Assembly: GCA_015039465.1 (NCBI GenBank)
Contig: MU130003.1
Location: forward strand, 63,184-127,183
Source: Phlegmacium glaucopus
Lineage: Eukaryota; Basidiomycota; Agaricomycetes; Agaricales; Cortinariaceae
DNA length: 64,000 nt
Direction: 5' to 3'
Shown in pieces: positions 12,336-24,904 of this stretch (position 1 is the first letter of the stretch; each line of letters begins with the position of its first letter). Position numbers and translations under genes: made by a program. The notes below the pieces were generated by a model. That model was not told the DNA's origin. It saw nothing but the letters and a program-made list of their open reading frames with translations, and ran no database searches.

Positions 12336-14624
12336 TTTAAAATAAAGAGGAGAAGGTCAGAGGAACAAGACTCTTCGTCGAAATAGGCGGTTGCGAGAAA
12401 GGTACAGACACAAGTGGGGGAATTTTTCAGAAATGCCGTCGATGGCTAGATTTATACATCCTGTTGCAGCAGGGCCCAGGCGAAGACGCTAAGGCAATCT
12501 ACAGATCCAGGGACCATCACAGTCATTGTTACTATGTTGAATAGTTCGCTTCATCGGATCTCCCACACTGCCTCCTTTGAGTTACAATAATGGTATGCGG
12601 CGACCATAATTCGGTCTTGACTATTTGACGTTTCTGGCAGCCAGAAAAGCCCCATAGTGACTATGACAGATTGTCTACGGATATTCACCTATGTACATAG
12701 GTAGCCACCGTTTTCAGAACAAAAGATGGAACCGAAACTCAAGCAACGAGCAGGATATCTGTCATATGGTCGAACCCTTTTTTTTATATTTGACGTGACG
12801 ATTAGCTCCGGACCCATCAGACAAGATCGGCAATATTGTACATAATTATGTAACATCCATTCATTTCAAATTTTCAATAAACACTTGGCACCCTGTATGT
12901 ACCTAGTCCACATTCTGTTGCCTCGAACGATGTTTACCAAGGCTCTATCGATAAACCTAACGCCTCCATGTTATTATGTATATCGACGTTGACGCATTTG
13001 ACGCCTGATCGGATCGAGCCGGTCGATAGGTTGTACAATGTAGAGTGTCAAGGCTCTTTTTTTATAAAAAAAAAAAACTGGAAAAGTCGTTGTTAAAGAA
13101 ACGAATCAATCAATAAAATTATCTCCCAGCCTCATCATGTCCGAGACCTTGGGAAACATGGACCGACCAAGTCGTGATCGATTCACGGTGGCCCGAAAAG
13201 CCGAGTGGACTGGGACATCGATGGGGCAGCGTATCTCAAAGCTTGACCCGCCGATATGATGGATCTGCTCAGACTTTTCGAGTTTGTTCTATTCTAAAAT
13301 CCAGACTACGCCTTATTCCAAGTTTGCAACAATACCCATATATGTGGGGTCGGCGCCGCGTGATGATAAGTACTCTTATTATAACCCTCCAGTTCACCAA
13401 CTCAAGTATCTATCTTCCGAGGTTATCGATATCAAAGCGGTAACCCACGCGTAATTTTATCTGCGCCAACGACTCGGAATTTGTTCGTCTTCAGTAGTGG
13501 TCAATAGCTGTGTTATACCGGTACCGTACCTGTATGTGCCCGTTATTGATAGAACCATAAGTAGCTATAGACGGCGGCGTACAGCATATCAGACCATTGA
13601 TATATTGAACGAAGTTCGTCACTGATTGACTGGTCACGGACGGAGGTAACTGAAGATCTAGGCTCAGGCTATACACCTGAGGCTCGACAATCGAGCCTCA
13701 GGGGTCAAGCTATGCTAATCATCTTCTCAATACACTCTATCAACGGCATAATACAATCGAGCGAACGAGGAAGCTTGCGTGAGCGCGATCTTCCACGTTT
13801 CTCCATTTGCTTGTGCTTTAAGTGTCGGAGGTAAAGGCCTTTAATTCAGCGACTCGGGCGACCCAGTTGTGGTGTGCGTATATTACAGCCGTTTTCTTAT
13901 CGATAGGATATATATATAGGACTCTAACATTTAGAGTCCGCTTGCAAGCCGAGAGCAAGTGAGAACAATAGCCTGTTATCTCCGCTTCAATATCCTCTCT
14001 CCGACTAAGGAGCGTGCGTCGGCGACAATGTAAAGAAATTTCCATGCAGGTTTGCTCGATGTGAGACTCACTCACCTTTCAAAGTAATTCACGGACTCAT
14101 TAGGTCATAGCCTCAATGACGCAAGATGACTCCATCAAAGCAGTCATAAGGCCTGTGGGGGTTCCATGGCGGCAATAATGAGTTCGAGTTCGGTGATAAA
14201 GTGATTCTTGTGCTCGTAAGTTGGTCGTAAGTGGAGGAAAGTCGTCTCTTCCGCCGTCTCTTCGCAACTTTTCCGAGGGCTGTGAAATCCAGGTAGAGTT
14301 CACGGGGCAGGGCAGCACAGCACTGGCCATCCCTGTCTACCCCAAGTTCATTCTCTAATGAAAAGAACGAAATGTTCATAAAAATAGCAACAGCAAAAAG
14401 TGTCCAAATGACATTTCGAAACGAAAAAGACTGCTTAAATAAATAAATAGATATAATCGGTGGTAAATCGGAAAGTCTGTAAAGGTTGAAATTGTCAAAA
14501 TTGAAAAGTCTGGTAAACAACAAAATCTAGTGTGAAAGTGTCAGAAACCAGGAAAAAAAGGCAAATTATCAATAAATCGAATGAAGTTGAAGAGGGAGGG
14601 CTGACTGTGTCTATTGGGGTCGAA
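12336..14624. other. Long gene-poor gap
   Basis: 2.3 kb without a convincing coding exon. Frames at 13174-13443 (+), 13818-14075 (-) and 14113-14523 (-) have no recognisable motifs, and the second has no ATG start. It contains a perfect short palindrome at 13676-13702 (listed separately) and poly-A/T runs near 12780 and 13055-13078. Confidence 0.4.
13676..13702. repeat. Perfect 12-bp inverted repeat, 3-nt loop
   Basis: Arms CCTGAGGCTCGA (13676-13687) and TCGAGCCTCAGG (13691-13702) are exact reverse complements around CAA. A related word GGCTCAGGCT lies just upstream at 13661-13670. No T-tract follows and no neighbouring gene end is evident, so its role is unknown. Confidence 0.8.
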
Positions 14625-15244
14625 CTATCGCGAACCGTATGGTTCGTTGATGATGAAGTCCAGATGAACTGAAGCAGCCTTGTCACCGAACAACGGCCGA
14701 AAATCGATCCATCCCATGGGCGAGTCGAGCATACGAATATCACCACCGGTTTGCGTACTCGAGTCCAAATAAGGACGCTGCCCCGCGAGACGATGCGCAG
14801 CAAGATGACAGACAAGGCCGAAGATGATGAAAAGAACAATCAGGATAGAACGAATCCTCAACGAAAACGGACCGCCATAGTGTCTCCAAGACGCAATACG
14901 TTCCCGTATAGAAGGCTTTGGAGGTGCCGCAAGGAATGCGATAGAGAAATCGCGAGATGATGATGGAGAACTGGGAGTAACAATGATAGCAGGTAACGCC
15001 GATTTTTCTGTTGCTTCAGACAAAGATAAATCTGTGTAAAGAATAAGCAACCATCGGGCTCGATCATTCTGTTTTCTGTGGGTTTTATATCTGCACACGT
15101 ACTGAGGGGAGCAGGGATTAAGATATAGTCGGTTCTACGGGGCAAGCGGTGAAGACGAGGAGCTATTTTCCGTCGTCAGAAATTCTATAGTCCTGCGATT
15201 TCCATGAATAACGAAAGGTACTCACTTGAAGTTGGAAGGACCAT
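14625..15244 (-). CDS. Uncharacterised single-TM protein
   Basis: The best model starts at the ATG of 15244 (MVLPTS), splices over a GTGAGT...CAACAG intron and continues in the long minus frame. The protein has ALPAIIVTPSSPSSSRDFSI, then FLAAPPKPSIRERIASW, then one hydrophobic segment (RSILIVLFIIFGLVCHLAA) and a lumenal or extracellular tail with GWIDFRPLFGDK. The same order (IIVTPSSP, FLAPPPKP, a basic stretch, one TM) is familiar from unnamed agaricomycete proteins. The stop is at 14625; an additional 3' exon cannot be excluded. Function unknown. Confidence 0.6.
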
Positions 15245-15568
15245 AGTTACAGGTGTCAGAAAAATAGAGTATGCTCCCAAGAGTTCTCAATGTTTTCACT
15301 TTGAAGCGAAAGGGTTGCAACGACTAAAAACTACAGAAAAGAAGTAACGAATGTGAGGCAGCTGACTAGCTGAGAGCGATAAGATTATGGGGACGGTTGT
15401 TATATAGGAAGTTGATGAAGAAATAGGAAGTTGATGAAGAAAACTTTAGGAACGCAGCTTTGTCAGCACGGAAGCGGTCACTAAGGCCACTGCACTGCCA
15501 CCACCGTATACCATGCGGTCAATGTCATTGTAGCTATAAATGGAATTGCTTCTATGGGCATAATTCTT
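15245..15568. other. Gap with a short tandem duplication
   Basis: No gene seen. A word of about 19 bp, TAGGAAGTTGATGAAGAAA, occurs twice in tandem around 15406-15443. The region is the 5' flank of the single-TM protein gene and the 3' flank of the next minus-strand gene. Confidence 0.5.
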
Positions 15569-17479
15569 TCAGGTTTCTTTTCGTTCCAAAGCACCTGCTG
15601 CCATCCTTTTTTCGGCTTTAGTACCATTTTCTATTGCTTTTAATTCGCGGATACATCCAACGGAACGTGATCGCTTCAGATACCACCCCAGGTCATGTTT
15701 CTTGGGTGGAAAGTAAGGATCCTGGAGGATAAAACCGCATAAATGAGGTGCAATCCGCATGACCTAGGTACTTACAGGATAATGCGCAGTGATATAGTTC
15801 AGCCGTTCCTTCACCTCTCTCGCTACGACGCCATATACTCCCTACATGGTGAGGAAATAAAATGGCGGAAAAAAAAACTCAAAAATCTATACCTTTTGCC
15901 AATATAAAACGTCCCTAGTCCTCATCTCGTCGACAAAGAGGCAGGAGAGATCCTTCGAGCGAGCTTTAAATGCGAATCCTTTCTTATGCTTTCTCCTCTC
16001 ATATTGCTTGTCTAATTGACGGTGCCAATTCTTCCATTGATAGTAATCTTCATCTTCAAAGAATGGGTGGATAGTCCCTCGATGGATGGCCGCCCAAGAT
16101 TCTCGACTCTATCAAAAACTGTCAGTGAACTGCTGGCGAAGAGCGACTAAGGTGAGAGAAAGCCAAGTTTAACCTTGGAATGTTCACCCGCAGAAAAAGA
16201 TTGAGTATCCGAAGGGTGCCTTTCTCTTGAGCTCAGTTCAAGGGTATATTCCAGCCCGTACCATTCTTCTGGATCATCCGACACCGGAACAGGGGCGCCA
16301 ATTGGAACTTGTGGATGCAGGGGAACCTGAATAAATGAAGTTAAGAATTCAAAATAGTAATTGAAGATGACGATGAGACTTAGGGCGCACGGAAGGTTGT
16401 TCACGCTTCTTTCCTTCCTTTACTTCCAAGAGCTGTGGGCTAGTGTATAGCACATTATCGTCGTCATCATCTTCTACCTTAAATTCGCTGGGCATTCTGT
16501 CGGAAGAATGAGGGGTACAAGCAGCGTAGGAGGGAACAACATGCCCGAAACTCGTAGAAAATAAAGCAGGGGAAAGCAATCCAATCTTCGAAGAATCTGG
16601 CGTCAAAGGAGGGGTATCGGTATCAACAAAAGCAGTATCAAGTCCAGTACCGTTCGTTTGGAAGGAAGCCATCGAAGATTTATTACGAGAAAACAGTGCG
16701 TGAGCAGCAGGAGAAGATGGTACAAAAACAGCGGCGGTAGCACAAAGAGTGGTAGTAGTTGCGCGTTCAGGCGTTGCGGTCGACTTCAACTGTAGGGTAT
16801 TACGTAGGCGCTGACCAGGATCGTCGAGACTTGGGTGTTCAACAGAGATACAGATGTCCCGATGGTCATTTTCATCCAGTGTATCGGGACGACGTGAGTC
16901 TCCAAATAAATGACGAACATCAGGACGACATGGCAATGTATGCGCGTGCGATGAAATATCCCGTTGTACTAGAGGTAAATTGTTCTTGATAAGAGTACCA
17001 GCATCCAAGGGAAAGACGTTCGAGTCTGATGAGTCCAGGTTATCGAGCGTCCCAAATCGTTGTGGAAATCGTTTAACACTACAGTAATTAACGGCTTCCG
17101 AGCTATTGTAGACACTTTCAACAGAGTCGTCTTCTGGCGAAAATAAGCAATCTTGTGGGTCCTCAAGCCAGAAATAGCCTTCATCACCAGAGTGCGAATT
17201 CGCGTCCACGTTCGATTCACCTCCATAGCGAGCAACAGGTTCACGTCCAGAGAAGTCCACTTTGACTTTTTGAATATGAGCCGCATTTTTTGTAACCGTA
17301 GGACCAGAAAAAAAAGATCCAATAGAAGTAAATGCGAGATTGTTGAAGTTACGAAGTCGAGAGAGGAGTGGCGCACTGGGTGCCGACGGTTGCAGGCGGT
17401 GATCGTGATATGAACGAGGTCGTATATTATCAACCACTTGTCTTTCTTTTTTTCTTCGCCCATCGGTGTTGAGCTGCAT
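15569..17479 (-). CDS. Conserved basidiomycete protein of unknown function
   Basis: The large first exon (ATG at 17479 to about 16400) encodes a low-complexity, Ser/Pro/Asp-rich region with an acidic run (EDDDDDN). After an intron it continues as VPLHPQVPIGAPVPVSDDPE and EWYGLEYTLELSSRER, then SAGEHSK, SRESWAAIHRGTIHPFFEDE, YYQWKNWHRQLDKQYERRKH, FKARSKDLSCLFVDEMRTRD and VYGVVAREVKERLNYITAHY, and ends in a basic exon (DPYFPPKKHDLGWYLKRSRS) at 15569. The compact, Trp/Tyr-rich C-terminal half across several exons looks like a folded, conserved domain, while the first exon looks disordered. No enzyme motif is recognised. The terminal exon junction near 15740-15775 is the least certain. Confidence 0.65.
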
Positions 17480-17780
17480 GTTGACGAGGACTGAGCTGAG
17501 GAATCGATGCCGTCAACTGACACGACTTGTCACATTGTGACGCATTACACGTGATAGAATGGCGCGTCTGGATCTAGCTCTATTGAGCATCGGCGTATAT
17601 ATTTACGTAGGAAAAACCATTACAATCATTTTACATGAATACGAGGCTTGGCAGGAACAAGAATCATTGCGAGCCGACCAAAAAAAATACGCAAAATTTT
17701 TGTGAATGAGGATCCTATGTGCAAAACCTTGGCGAAACCCCATGACCGGACTAGTCAACGTCTAGTTCTTTTGCCTCGCT

Positions 17781-19335
17781 TTATAGTAAATAACGCCACT
17801 GAGCATTGAATGAATTAAAACAGTAGGGAAAACAAACCGGTTCATTGTCTCCAGCACGCTCCCTTTTTCGTCCTTGTGGCGAAGGCATATCGACGTCCAT
17901 TGACTCGTCTTCATCGGTGATATCATCTGCGTCGATCTCTCCGTCGGCTTCTAGTTCCACAGGATGAATCGGCCATAGATTTATCTTGCCGTCTTCACCA
18001 CCAGTGACCAACGTGCGGTTCTGAGGTGATATACGGTGTCAGGGAGAGGGAAGCAGAGCAAAAGAGACAGAACCCCACTTCTTCATCCCAAAGCAAGGAA
18101 CGCACAACTCCAACGTGACCATGAGTCCATAGTTTGTGAAGACACCAAGGTGCATCTGGAGCAGAGATATTCTTATTCGACAGTAGAGCTATATCTCCTC
18201 TGTGAGACCATTAGATATTGTTAATGACGAAAAAGTCAGAAGAGAATGCCTCACTCGTTGGACCCTGTAAATATACTCAGATTTGGCACGGAAGTTTTTG
18301 TGCTGTGTGCCGTTATGAGATAATCTGTGACCCATGTTCGTCGATGATGCAGAACCGGCGACCGAATGTCAAGACTGAGCAATTGGTCAAGCTTTTCGGG
18401 ATGTAAAATGAGTAAAAGTATTTTGAACAAAAGAAAACAGGCAAAAAAACTAACCTCACTCGTCCAGGTGCTAAAAGTCTCCATATCGCTGGCAGCCCAA
18501 ATTGACGCAGACGTCGATCCCGATTCTCCGTGTATCCAACCTGTCTGTGAAACGCTGCATCCCCAGTTTCCAACTTGAATGACTGCCTCGTCTTCGTCGT
18601 CTTCATCGGCGTTCGACGTGCTCACAAGTCCATCGGTAGATCCAGATAGAATAATATTTTGATTCGATTCGTCTCTTGTAGGTGCATACGATAAAGTCGT
18701 AATATCGTCAGAGTGGGTTGATCCATGTGTGCGTAGAGGAGTTGCAGGTTGTCGAGGATCCCTGATGGAAGTTTTTTAATTAACTCATGGGATTGAATTT
18801 GTCGATGAATTAACCGTACCAGTACAGGATGAGCGCATCTTCGCCTTGTAATTCAGTTCCAGCAGCAACGGTCAATGCGTCAGGCGCAACATCACAACAT
18901 AACAATCCCTGGGATTTTCCCAAATTTGTCACTACCAGAAGACTTCATTGAGCTGTCAGACAGCTCAGAACTTAACATTTGAATAGGATACATACTTTTA
19001 ATGCTGTGTGAATTTGATCGATCATCCCAAATTTTGACACTTCCATCTTTGCCAGAGGAAATGAGGCATTTATTCATCACTCCTGCTATGTTGTTGACAG
19101 TGTGTAGGGATGTGGTGGCAATTTCGTGCCCTGGAAGTGTTTGAACACCTTTCAAAGTTGTTTTGTCGAACAGATCGATAACATTAGTGGGTGCAGAAGC
19201 AGAGGCAGCATAATGAGAAGGTAGAGATGCAATAGAGAGAATATAAGAGCCAGAAGACGAGTTGGCCGATAGAGATGGGACCCTTTCCTCCTGTAATTGA
19301 GGAGATTCTAGTAGAAGCGTATGTCGCTCAGCCAT
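17781..19335 (-). CDS. WD40 protein, WDR89 type
   Basis: A beta-propeller scaffold. The start ATG at 19335 gives MAERHTLLLE. Repeat-like blocks include LPGHEIATTSLH...LISSGKDGSVKIWDDRS in exon 1, then GLLCCDVAPDALTVAAGTEL and ILYW|DPRQPATPLRTHGS, then HSDDITTLSYAPT...ILSGSTDGLVSTSN followed by an acidic DEDDEDE insert, and finally HGHVGVVRSLLWDEENRTLV with TGGEDGKINLWP. The order, the YWDPR segment and the closing blade match WDR89 homologues, whose molecular role is poorly defined. The C-terminus is acidic and then basic. A possible 39-nt in-frame intron near the end (GTTTGT...GCTCAG) leaves the last residues uncertain. Divergent from the SWD1 gene. Confidence 0.85.
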
Positions 19336-19564
19336 TTTGAGTTTGTTTGCACAAAAAAGTCAAGAGAGAAAAGAGCTTAGGGTGTGTTTGTTTTGACTCT
19401 TCAAATAAAACACTTGGTCCTCGTCTGGGGTGGCGAGGCCTATCAGTCTTCACTTCCACCAACGAGGGCGCCTCAAGGAATGTCAGATATTACTACTATA
19501 TTCTCCATACCTTACTCAACGTCGAGGCAATACCACTGAAAAGTCATTTAACACCTGCAACGAA
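19336..19564. promoter_or_regulatory. Divergent promoter region, WDR89-like / SWD1
   Basis: About 230 bp separate the two opposite starts, so the two WD40 genes probably share regulatory sequence. No specific motif is identified. Confidence 0.4.
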
Positions 19565-21778
19565 ATGAATGAGTCGCTAATTAGTTGCGTCTCCATTTGA
19601 TCACAAGGATTGAGAGCTAATCACAGACTATCAGATCCTTTTACCCTCTCCCACCCCACGGCTATCCAAACTTCTCTTTTTGCCGGTGCTCTTTTTGCTA
19701 AATTCGACCCTACCGGGAGGTTCATTGCCGCTGCACGCAACAGCGGCTCAGCGGAGATATGGGACCTCGAATCGCGTGCCCCAATTCGATGGCTGGATGG
19801 CCATGTGAAAGCCGTTACAAGCATCGAGTGCGCAGTCATCATTTATTGTTGCAAATATGTGTAATTTATGTTCTTTTGATACAGCTGGTCTCGAAATTCA
19901 CGATATGTTGTGACTGCTTCCAAGGATTGGAACGTCCTCATATGGGATTTGGCTTCAACATGCGATCCACCTCAGCGACACGCTGCTGTTCGGTTTGACG
20001 CACATGTCGTTTCGGCGTCATTTCATCCAAAGAACAGGTACCTGTTGGCGATTCAAAGCCAATATAAATGTTAATTCTTTCTTACCTTTCGGCATTTGAC
20101 AGTCAGATATTGTTGGTCCTATTGGCTACAGGAGAAGCCTTCGTATGTGACATGCGAAAAGACCATAAGTCGCGTATAGAGCTCTTGGAAATTCTAATGG
20201 AAGAGCCACATATAGATGAAGACGATGAAAATAATGGGAACGTGCGTATACGGTATGATTCGCGTCGCTCATTGAAAAAAAAAATCCCTTGATTATTCTA
20301 TGTTAGCTCCCCAATGACGGTTGCACGGTTTAATCCCTCTGGAAAATACATTTTCATTGGGACCGCCTCTGGGAAAGTGCTCGTATTCAATACACGTACC
20401 AAAACAGTAAGGCTCATATTCCTATCTTGCAAGTTTTGCCCTTTTGAACATAATTCAATATTTAGATGATCGCTCGACATAAAATTTCAGGCGCTGGGAT
20501 TATGAAAGGCTTTGATTTTGCAAAATCTGGACGGTGAACACAACTCTATCCTCTTGAGCTTGAGGCACCATTTGCTCATTATCTTTGGCTCCGCTTTCCA
20601 ATAACTTTCGTATTCCAACCCCCCCAATGCACTGACTCCTTTCTTTTTTTCTCTTGCTTATAATTTCATCAACAAAATTGCTATCCAGGCGGCTAGTGAC
20701 GAATTCGTCTGACCGCGCCCTTCGTCAATTTATTCTTCCAAGTTACACCAATTACACCAATTCCATACCTCCAACAACCGACTCGGATCACCAACCCCAA
20801 TTTCTTGATTTAGAACTAGAACCTACACACCGATTCAATGACCCTATCAATAAAACCTCTTGGCATGCTATGTGCTATAGCCCCGATGGCGAATGGTTAG
20901 CCGGCGGTAAGGCATACTTTTTTCTTTTTCTTTTTTCTTTTCTTCGTTACTCACTTTTTTGCACTCTTCCCCTCACAAATATATATGATCAATTCAGGCG
21001 CGGCGGATCCAGCAGGCCACAAAATTTACATTTGGGATATTTCTAACGATGGTCAGTTCGCAAGCGCTCTGGATGGCGGGAGAGAACCACTTGTGCATCT
21101 TCATGTGAATCGCGCCTAACAAATATCATATCATTGAATTCTCACTAACTTGAAACTCATTCTTTTTCCGATTGGTTGTCGTTGTTGTTGTTGTCTGTCA
21201 TATATGATAAAAGTGGCATCCAACCAAATCATCGATCGCATCCACGACGAATCAAGGAAGCATCTTAATTTGGCATTTTCCCAATCCTGAAAGATGGGGT
21301 GCGTTTGCTGGAGGCTTTGAAGAGGTAGATGAGAATGTTGAATACGAAGAACGCGAAGATGAGTTCGACATTGTTCGTGACCTTTTTTTCATAACGCACT
21401 ATTATAATCACATTCCATTTATCTGATCCTAAACCTATCCTCTAGGAAGATGAACAGGTGCTCCTAGAAAGGAAAATGAAAGCTGAGGAAGAGGATGTGG
21501 ACATAGACACTGTTATCAGTCACGCAGCTTCGGCTGGTCGTAAAGGCGGCGGAGGTGGTGGCACCCATAGCGGCAACATGGGAGGCGCTGCAACGCCCAT
21601 TGGCACATCTGGAAACGCACATACGGGTGATATGGGAAATATGAGTGAGGCGATGATGGGTGATGCAGGAGCTGTAGATATGGATGTTATCTGGGCAGAA
21701 GAGAATCCAGACGATGACTTGCCAGGTGGATGGAAGATGAGGGTAGTCATGGATAATGCTGCAGCGGATTACTATTAG
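19565..21778 (+). CDS. SWD1: COMPASS histone H3K4 methyltransferase subunit SWD1/RBBP5
   Basis: A WD40 subunit of the Set1/COMPASS complex in the nucleus. The ATG at 19565 (MNESLI) is the likely start, but its join to the next exon (DPFTLSHP) would need an unusually short intron, so the 5' end is uncertain. Diagnostic blocks follow: FAKFDPTGRFIAAARNSGSA, EIWDLESRAPIRWLDGHVKA, WSRNSRYVVTASKDWNVLIW, VARFNPSGKYIFIGTASGKV, IKFDF-like GIMKGFDFAKSG, and WHAMCYSPDGEWLAGGAADP with HKIYIWD. The acidic stretch GAFAGGFEEVDENVEYEERE is characteristic of SWD1/RBBP5. The C-terminal exon has a Gly-rich insert and a conserved-looking DMDVIWAEENPDDDLPGGWK end at 21778. About nine introns are needed. Confidence 0.92.
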
Positions 21779-22676
21779 CTCCCAACCAACTTCAGTTCGT
21801 AATTCATTTGTTTTTTTGTCGTGCAATAATATTTAGAGAGGTCTTTGACTCAATGGTATCTTTGAAGTTTCAAGCGACCGTTTTCAAAGAACCTATATTC
21901 GCTCTAAGCACACCTTTAACATTTTGCTAACCTTCGACCGATGTGCAGTCAATAACTTCAGTACAAAGTAATGTCCTTGGTCGATTATGGAAAGCACCAT
22001 TCGTCTCTCATGATGAAAAAGAGCCAAAGCCGCGAAGTAAAAAGAAAATTGAGCGTGATCATCATAATATTTCATGCATAAAAATTCGTACATAGTAAAT
22101 TGGATAGTATTGTACAGATGTAGCCTGTAGATAGATAGGATAGGTATGTATAGAAAGAGAAAGAGGGCAAAGAAGAAGCCTAAATGCAAAGAATGAAATG
22201 TTTGAAAGGGGGCAAATAAATGTCTAGCATGTGGATTCAGGAAGGGGAAGGGAAGGGAAGGTAGGAATGAAATGAATGGATGAGTGAGTGAGTGAGATGA
22301 TGGAGGAGGGGAATATGTTCAGTCATGTAGTATTTGTTTTTTCTAAATGCAGCGTCCATCATACACAATGGCATGAATGAGACACGGACAAATGGATGAA
22401 GATGTCGTGGTGGTGAGGATGGATGTGTAAGGAAAAAAAGGAGAGAGCAATGGGTGAGATCGTGATGAGATGATGGGATATACATATGAAGTGAAAGGAC
22501 ATAGAAAACGCGAGTGAAAAAGAGTTGACGGGTAGAGTGAAGGGGGGGAACTAGGGAAAAGAAGTTACAAATGGTGAAGAAGAGAGAAGTATGTTTAAAA
22601 AAAGAGAAAAACGTTACTTGTGGTATGGGACACACATCTGTGATCGGTCCCTCCGAGAACCGTCTGGAGCCAGGAA
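21779..22676. other. Convergent 3' region
   Basis: The space between the ends of SWD1 (+) and the cyclin gene (-). It has GGGAA-rich repeats near 22240-22262 and a GAGT tandem run near 22279-22296. The frames here show no domain. Probably both 3' untranslated regions. Confidence 0.5.
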
Positions 22677-24519
22677 TCAAGCAAACAGACCTTCGCCATT
22701 AGCGCCCAAGGTATTAGCCGGAAGCCTCGTCTCAGATTCAGAAGTGGTAATATTGAAGCTTCCATTGCTTTGCAAACCGACGCCCGCTTTTAGATTCGCA
22801 GCTGCCCACATTCTGCTTAGAATCCCACCAACACCGCGTGTTGGGGTCGACGCACGAGAATTGTTGTTGTGGCCCACAGCAGTGCCACTTGATTGAGTAA
22901 TCATCGAGACTGAAGTCGGGATAGCGGAATTTGAGGCCTTGCTCGCAGAAGAACGGTGAATGACCGTGCCAGATCTCAACCTTGTACCCGCTGCAGTCCC
23001 AGTAGAATGTGCAATACCTGGCATAGTATTGCTAGCCGGAAAGTGTAGCTGATCCTTCATTCGACTCGGCACGCTAGCAGAAACTGAACGTTTATTTTCT
23101 ACCGCAGAGCGATTCGAAGCATGCAGTCTACGAGAAAGGTTTGGTGAAGCGGTGATGGTGTGAACAGAAGACGTATCCGAGGGTCCTCGTGACCTTGAGC
23201 CGTTGTCGTTCTTCGAGTGACTGCCTTTCGGAGTACCAATATGGTGTGGCCTATAGGCATGGGTGGGAGCAGGTCGTAGAGAAAATGGCTTTTTCATTAC
23301 ACCAGGTCCAGCAAGCGCAGCTTTGTCATGACCAAAATTCGAGGCAGAGGAGTGGGGTTCGACAATACCCACGTGTTGGTCCTGGTTGTAACACTCTTCG
23401 CCTTCGTCAGACTCGTTGCTAGTCCATCCGGACGATGAAGAACTGGAACCTGTATCGTCCACCAACGATGCGATGTCTGACGAAGAGGATGTGGACGAAG
23501 AGGAAGTAGACTGTGACATAGATGTAGCAGAGGGACGTAGATGAGCCGTAGATAAGCGCCGAGCAATACCACGAACGGCAGACGTCAAGGCAGAGGTTGT
23601 TGACGAAGACACAGAAGAATCAGACGAGGCCAGAGATGAAGCTGAAGCGGTCGCTGCATGTATTGGAGCAGGGCATCGCGACTCCTTTTCATCATCCGGA
23701 GGGGTTGGAGGTAATTGAACATTTGTTCGTTCTTGAGACTGTTGCTGTGCCTCGGCTCTAGCTTTTCCTGCCTTTGCGACCTTGTTCACAGCAGACAGAC
23801 GTGTATTTGCGCTCGCTTCTGAAGGAGCAGACATGAAAGGAGCAAACGCAGTGCAAGCCTCGAGTTCGTCAAAGCGCAAGTCATAATCGAGAAGATACAG
23901 TAGTTGCTTTTCCATAAGATTTATCTCAGCAACGTCAAAGAGAACAGCATAATTCGCCCAATGGATATTTTTGGGAGACGAGTCATTGAGGTACTTGGCA
24001 GTGACTATGAGAGTGGCAAGAAATACGCGATGGCGAGTACACGGCATCCCTAGCGCATCCAAAGAGGATAATAATCATAAGTGAAATCAAGTGGGCAGAA
24101 AGGAGAAACAAACCTTTCGCCATGGTTGGCAACTTTGTCCGTAAACGCTCAAGGTAAACGAGCGTTGTAAGTAACGTAGAGACTTGGACATTGGAACACT
24201 TGACAAGATGTAGAATGAAGTTCTCCAAACTGATCAGTGGAACAACTTCGGTTTCTGATGCTTCATCCGAGTCTTGATTTGCAAATTTCACCTTGAGCGG
24301 GGTATGGGGAGGGGTAGGAAGTAAATGAGAGCTCGGGGAGGATGAAATAGGCTCTGGCTCGCCGTCAATCCGGATGACTTTAGCTGCTTGGCGAGCTACG
24401 TAGTCAATCATGTCCATCGACACTCGCCTTCCCATGAGTGTCACGAGGAGCGGGTTGTGGGCGGCGAGGGGAAGTAGCGAGGCAGGGTGGCGACGCTGTG
24501 AGCGATGGTTCTCTGCCAT
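22677..24519 (-). CDS. PCL/PHO80-type cyclin (CDK regulatory subunit)
   Basis: Two exons, 24519-24114 and 24049-22677, join in frame (592 residues). The cyclin box begins near residue 95 with ISLENFILHLVKCSNVQVST and LLTTLVYLERLRTKLP, then across the intron KGMPCTRHRVFLATLIVTAK, YLNDSSPKNIHWANYAVLFD and VAEINLMEKQLLYLLDYDLR. This is the signature of PCL1/2-like cyclins that pair with Pho85/CDK5-type kinases. The remaining 350 or so residues are Ser/Thr-rich and low in complexity, with several SP/TP sites, as in fungal PCL cyclins regulated by phosphorylation. The start is the first ATG of the frame and is divergent from NUG1. Confidence 0.9.
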
Positions 24520-24904
24520 ATGCCAAAAAGAGAGAAAGTGGGTGGGTGTAGTATGTAGGATTTTATGTTTATACGTCTACCCGTCAAGGGATGTATAAAA
24601 TGTAAGAAAGGGAAACTGGAAGGACCCAAAAAATCAGGCCCGGCGTGGTTTTGAATCTAGAAAGGAGTACGCCTGGAAAAAGACGCGTCCGATCGAATCA
24701 CGAGTGCGGATGTGAAACCTGAAGTTATATACAACATTAGAACAATAATAATTGTACTACATCTTTTGGTCTGCGATAGCCGTTCAAGTTGTTCTAGTGT
24801 TCAAGTTCAAGTTGCCAGTGACCGCGAGAGTCAGGTGATGTGATGTAACTCACTATCTGACCGTTAACGAGCCGGCCTTTTCACCGTCACTGACGACAAT
24901 CTAG
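24520..24904. promoter_or_regulatory. Divergent promoter region, cyclin / NUG1
   Basis: 385 bp between opposite start codons. No definite cell-cycle or TATA motif is called. Shared regulation is an inference from layout. Confidence 0.4.
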
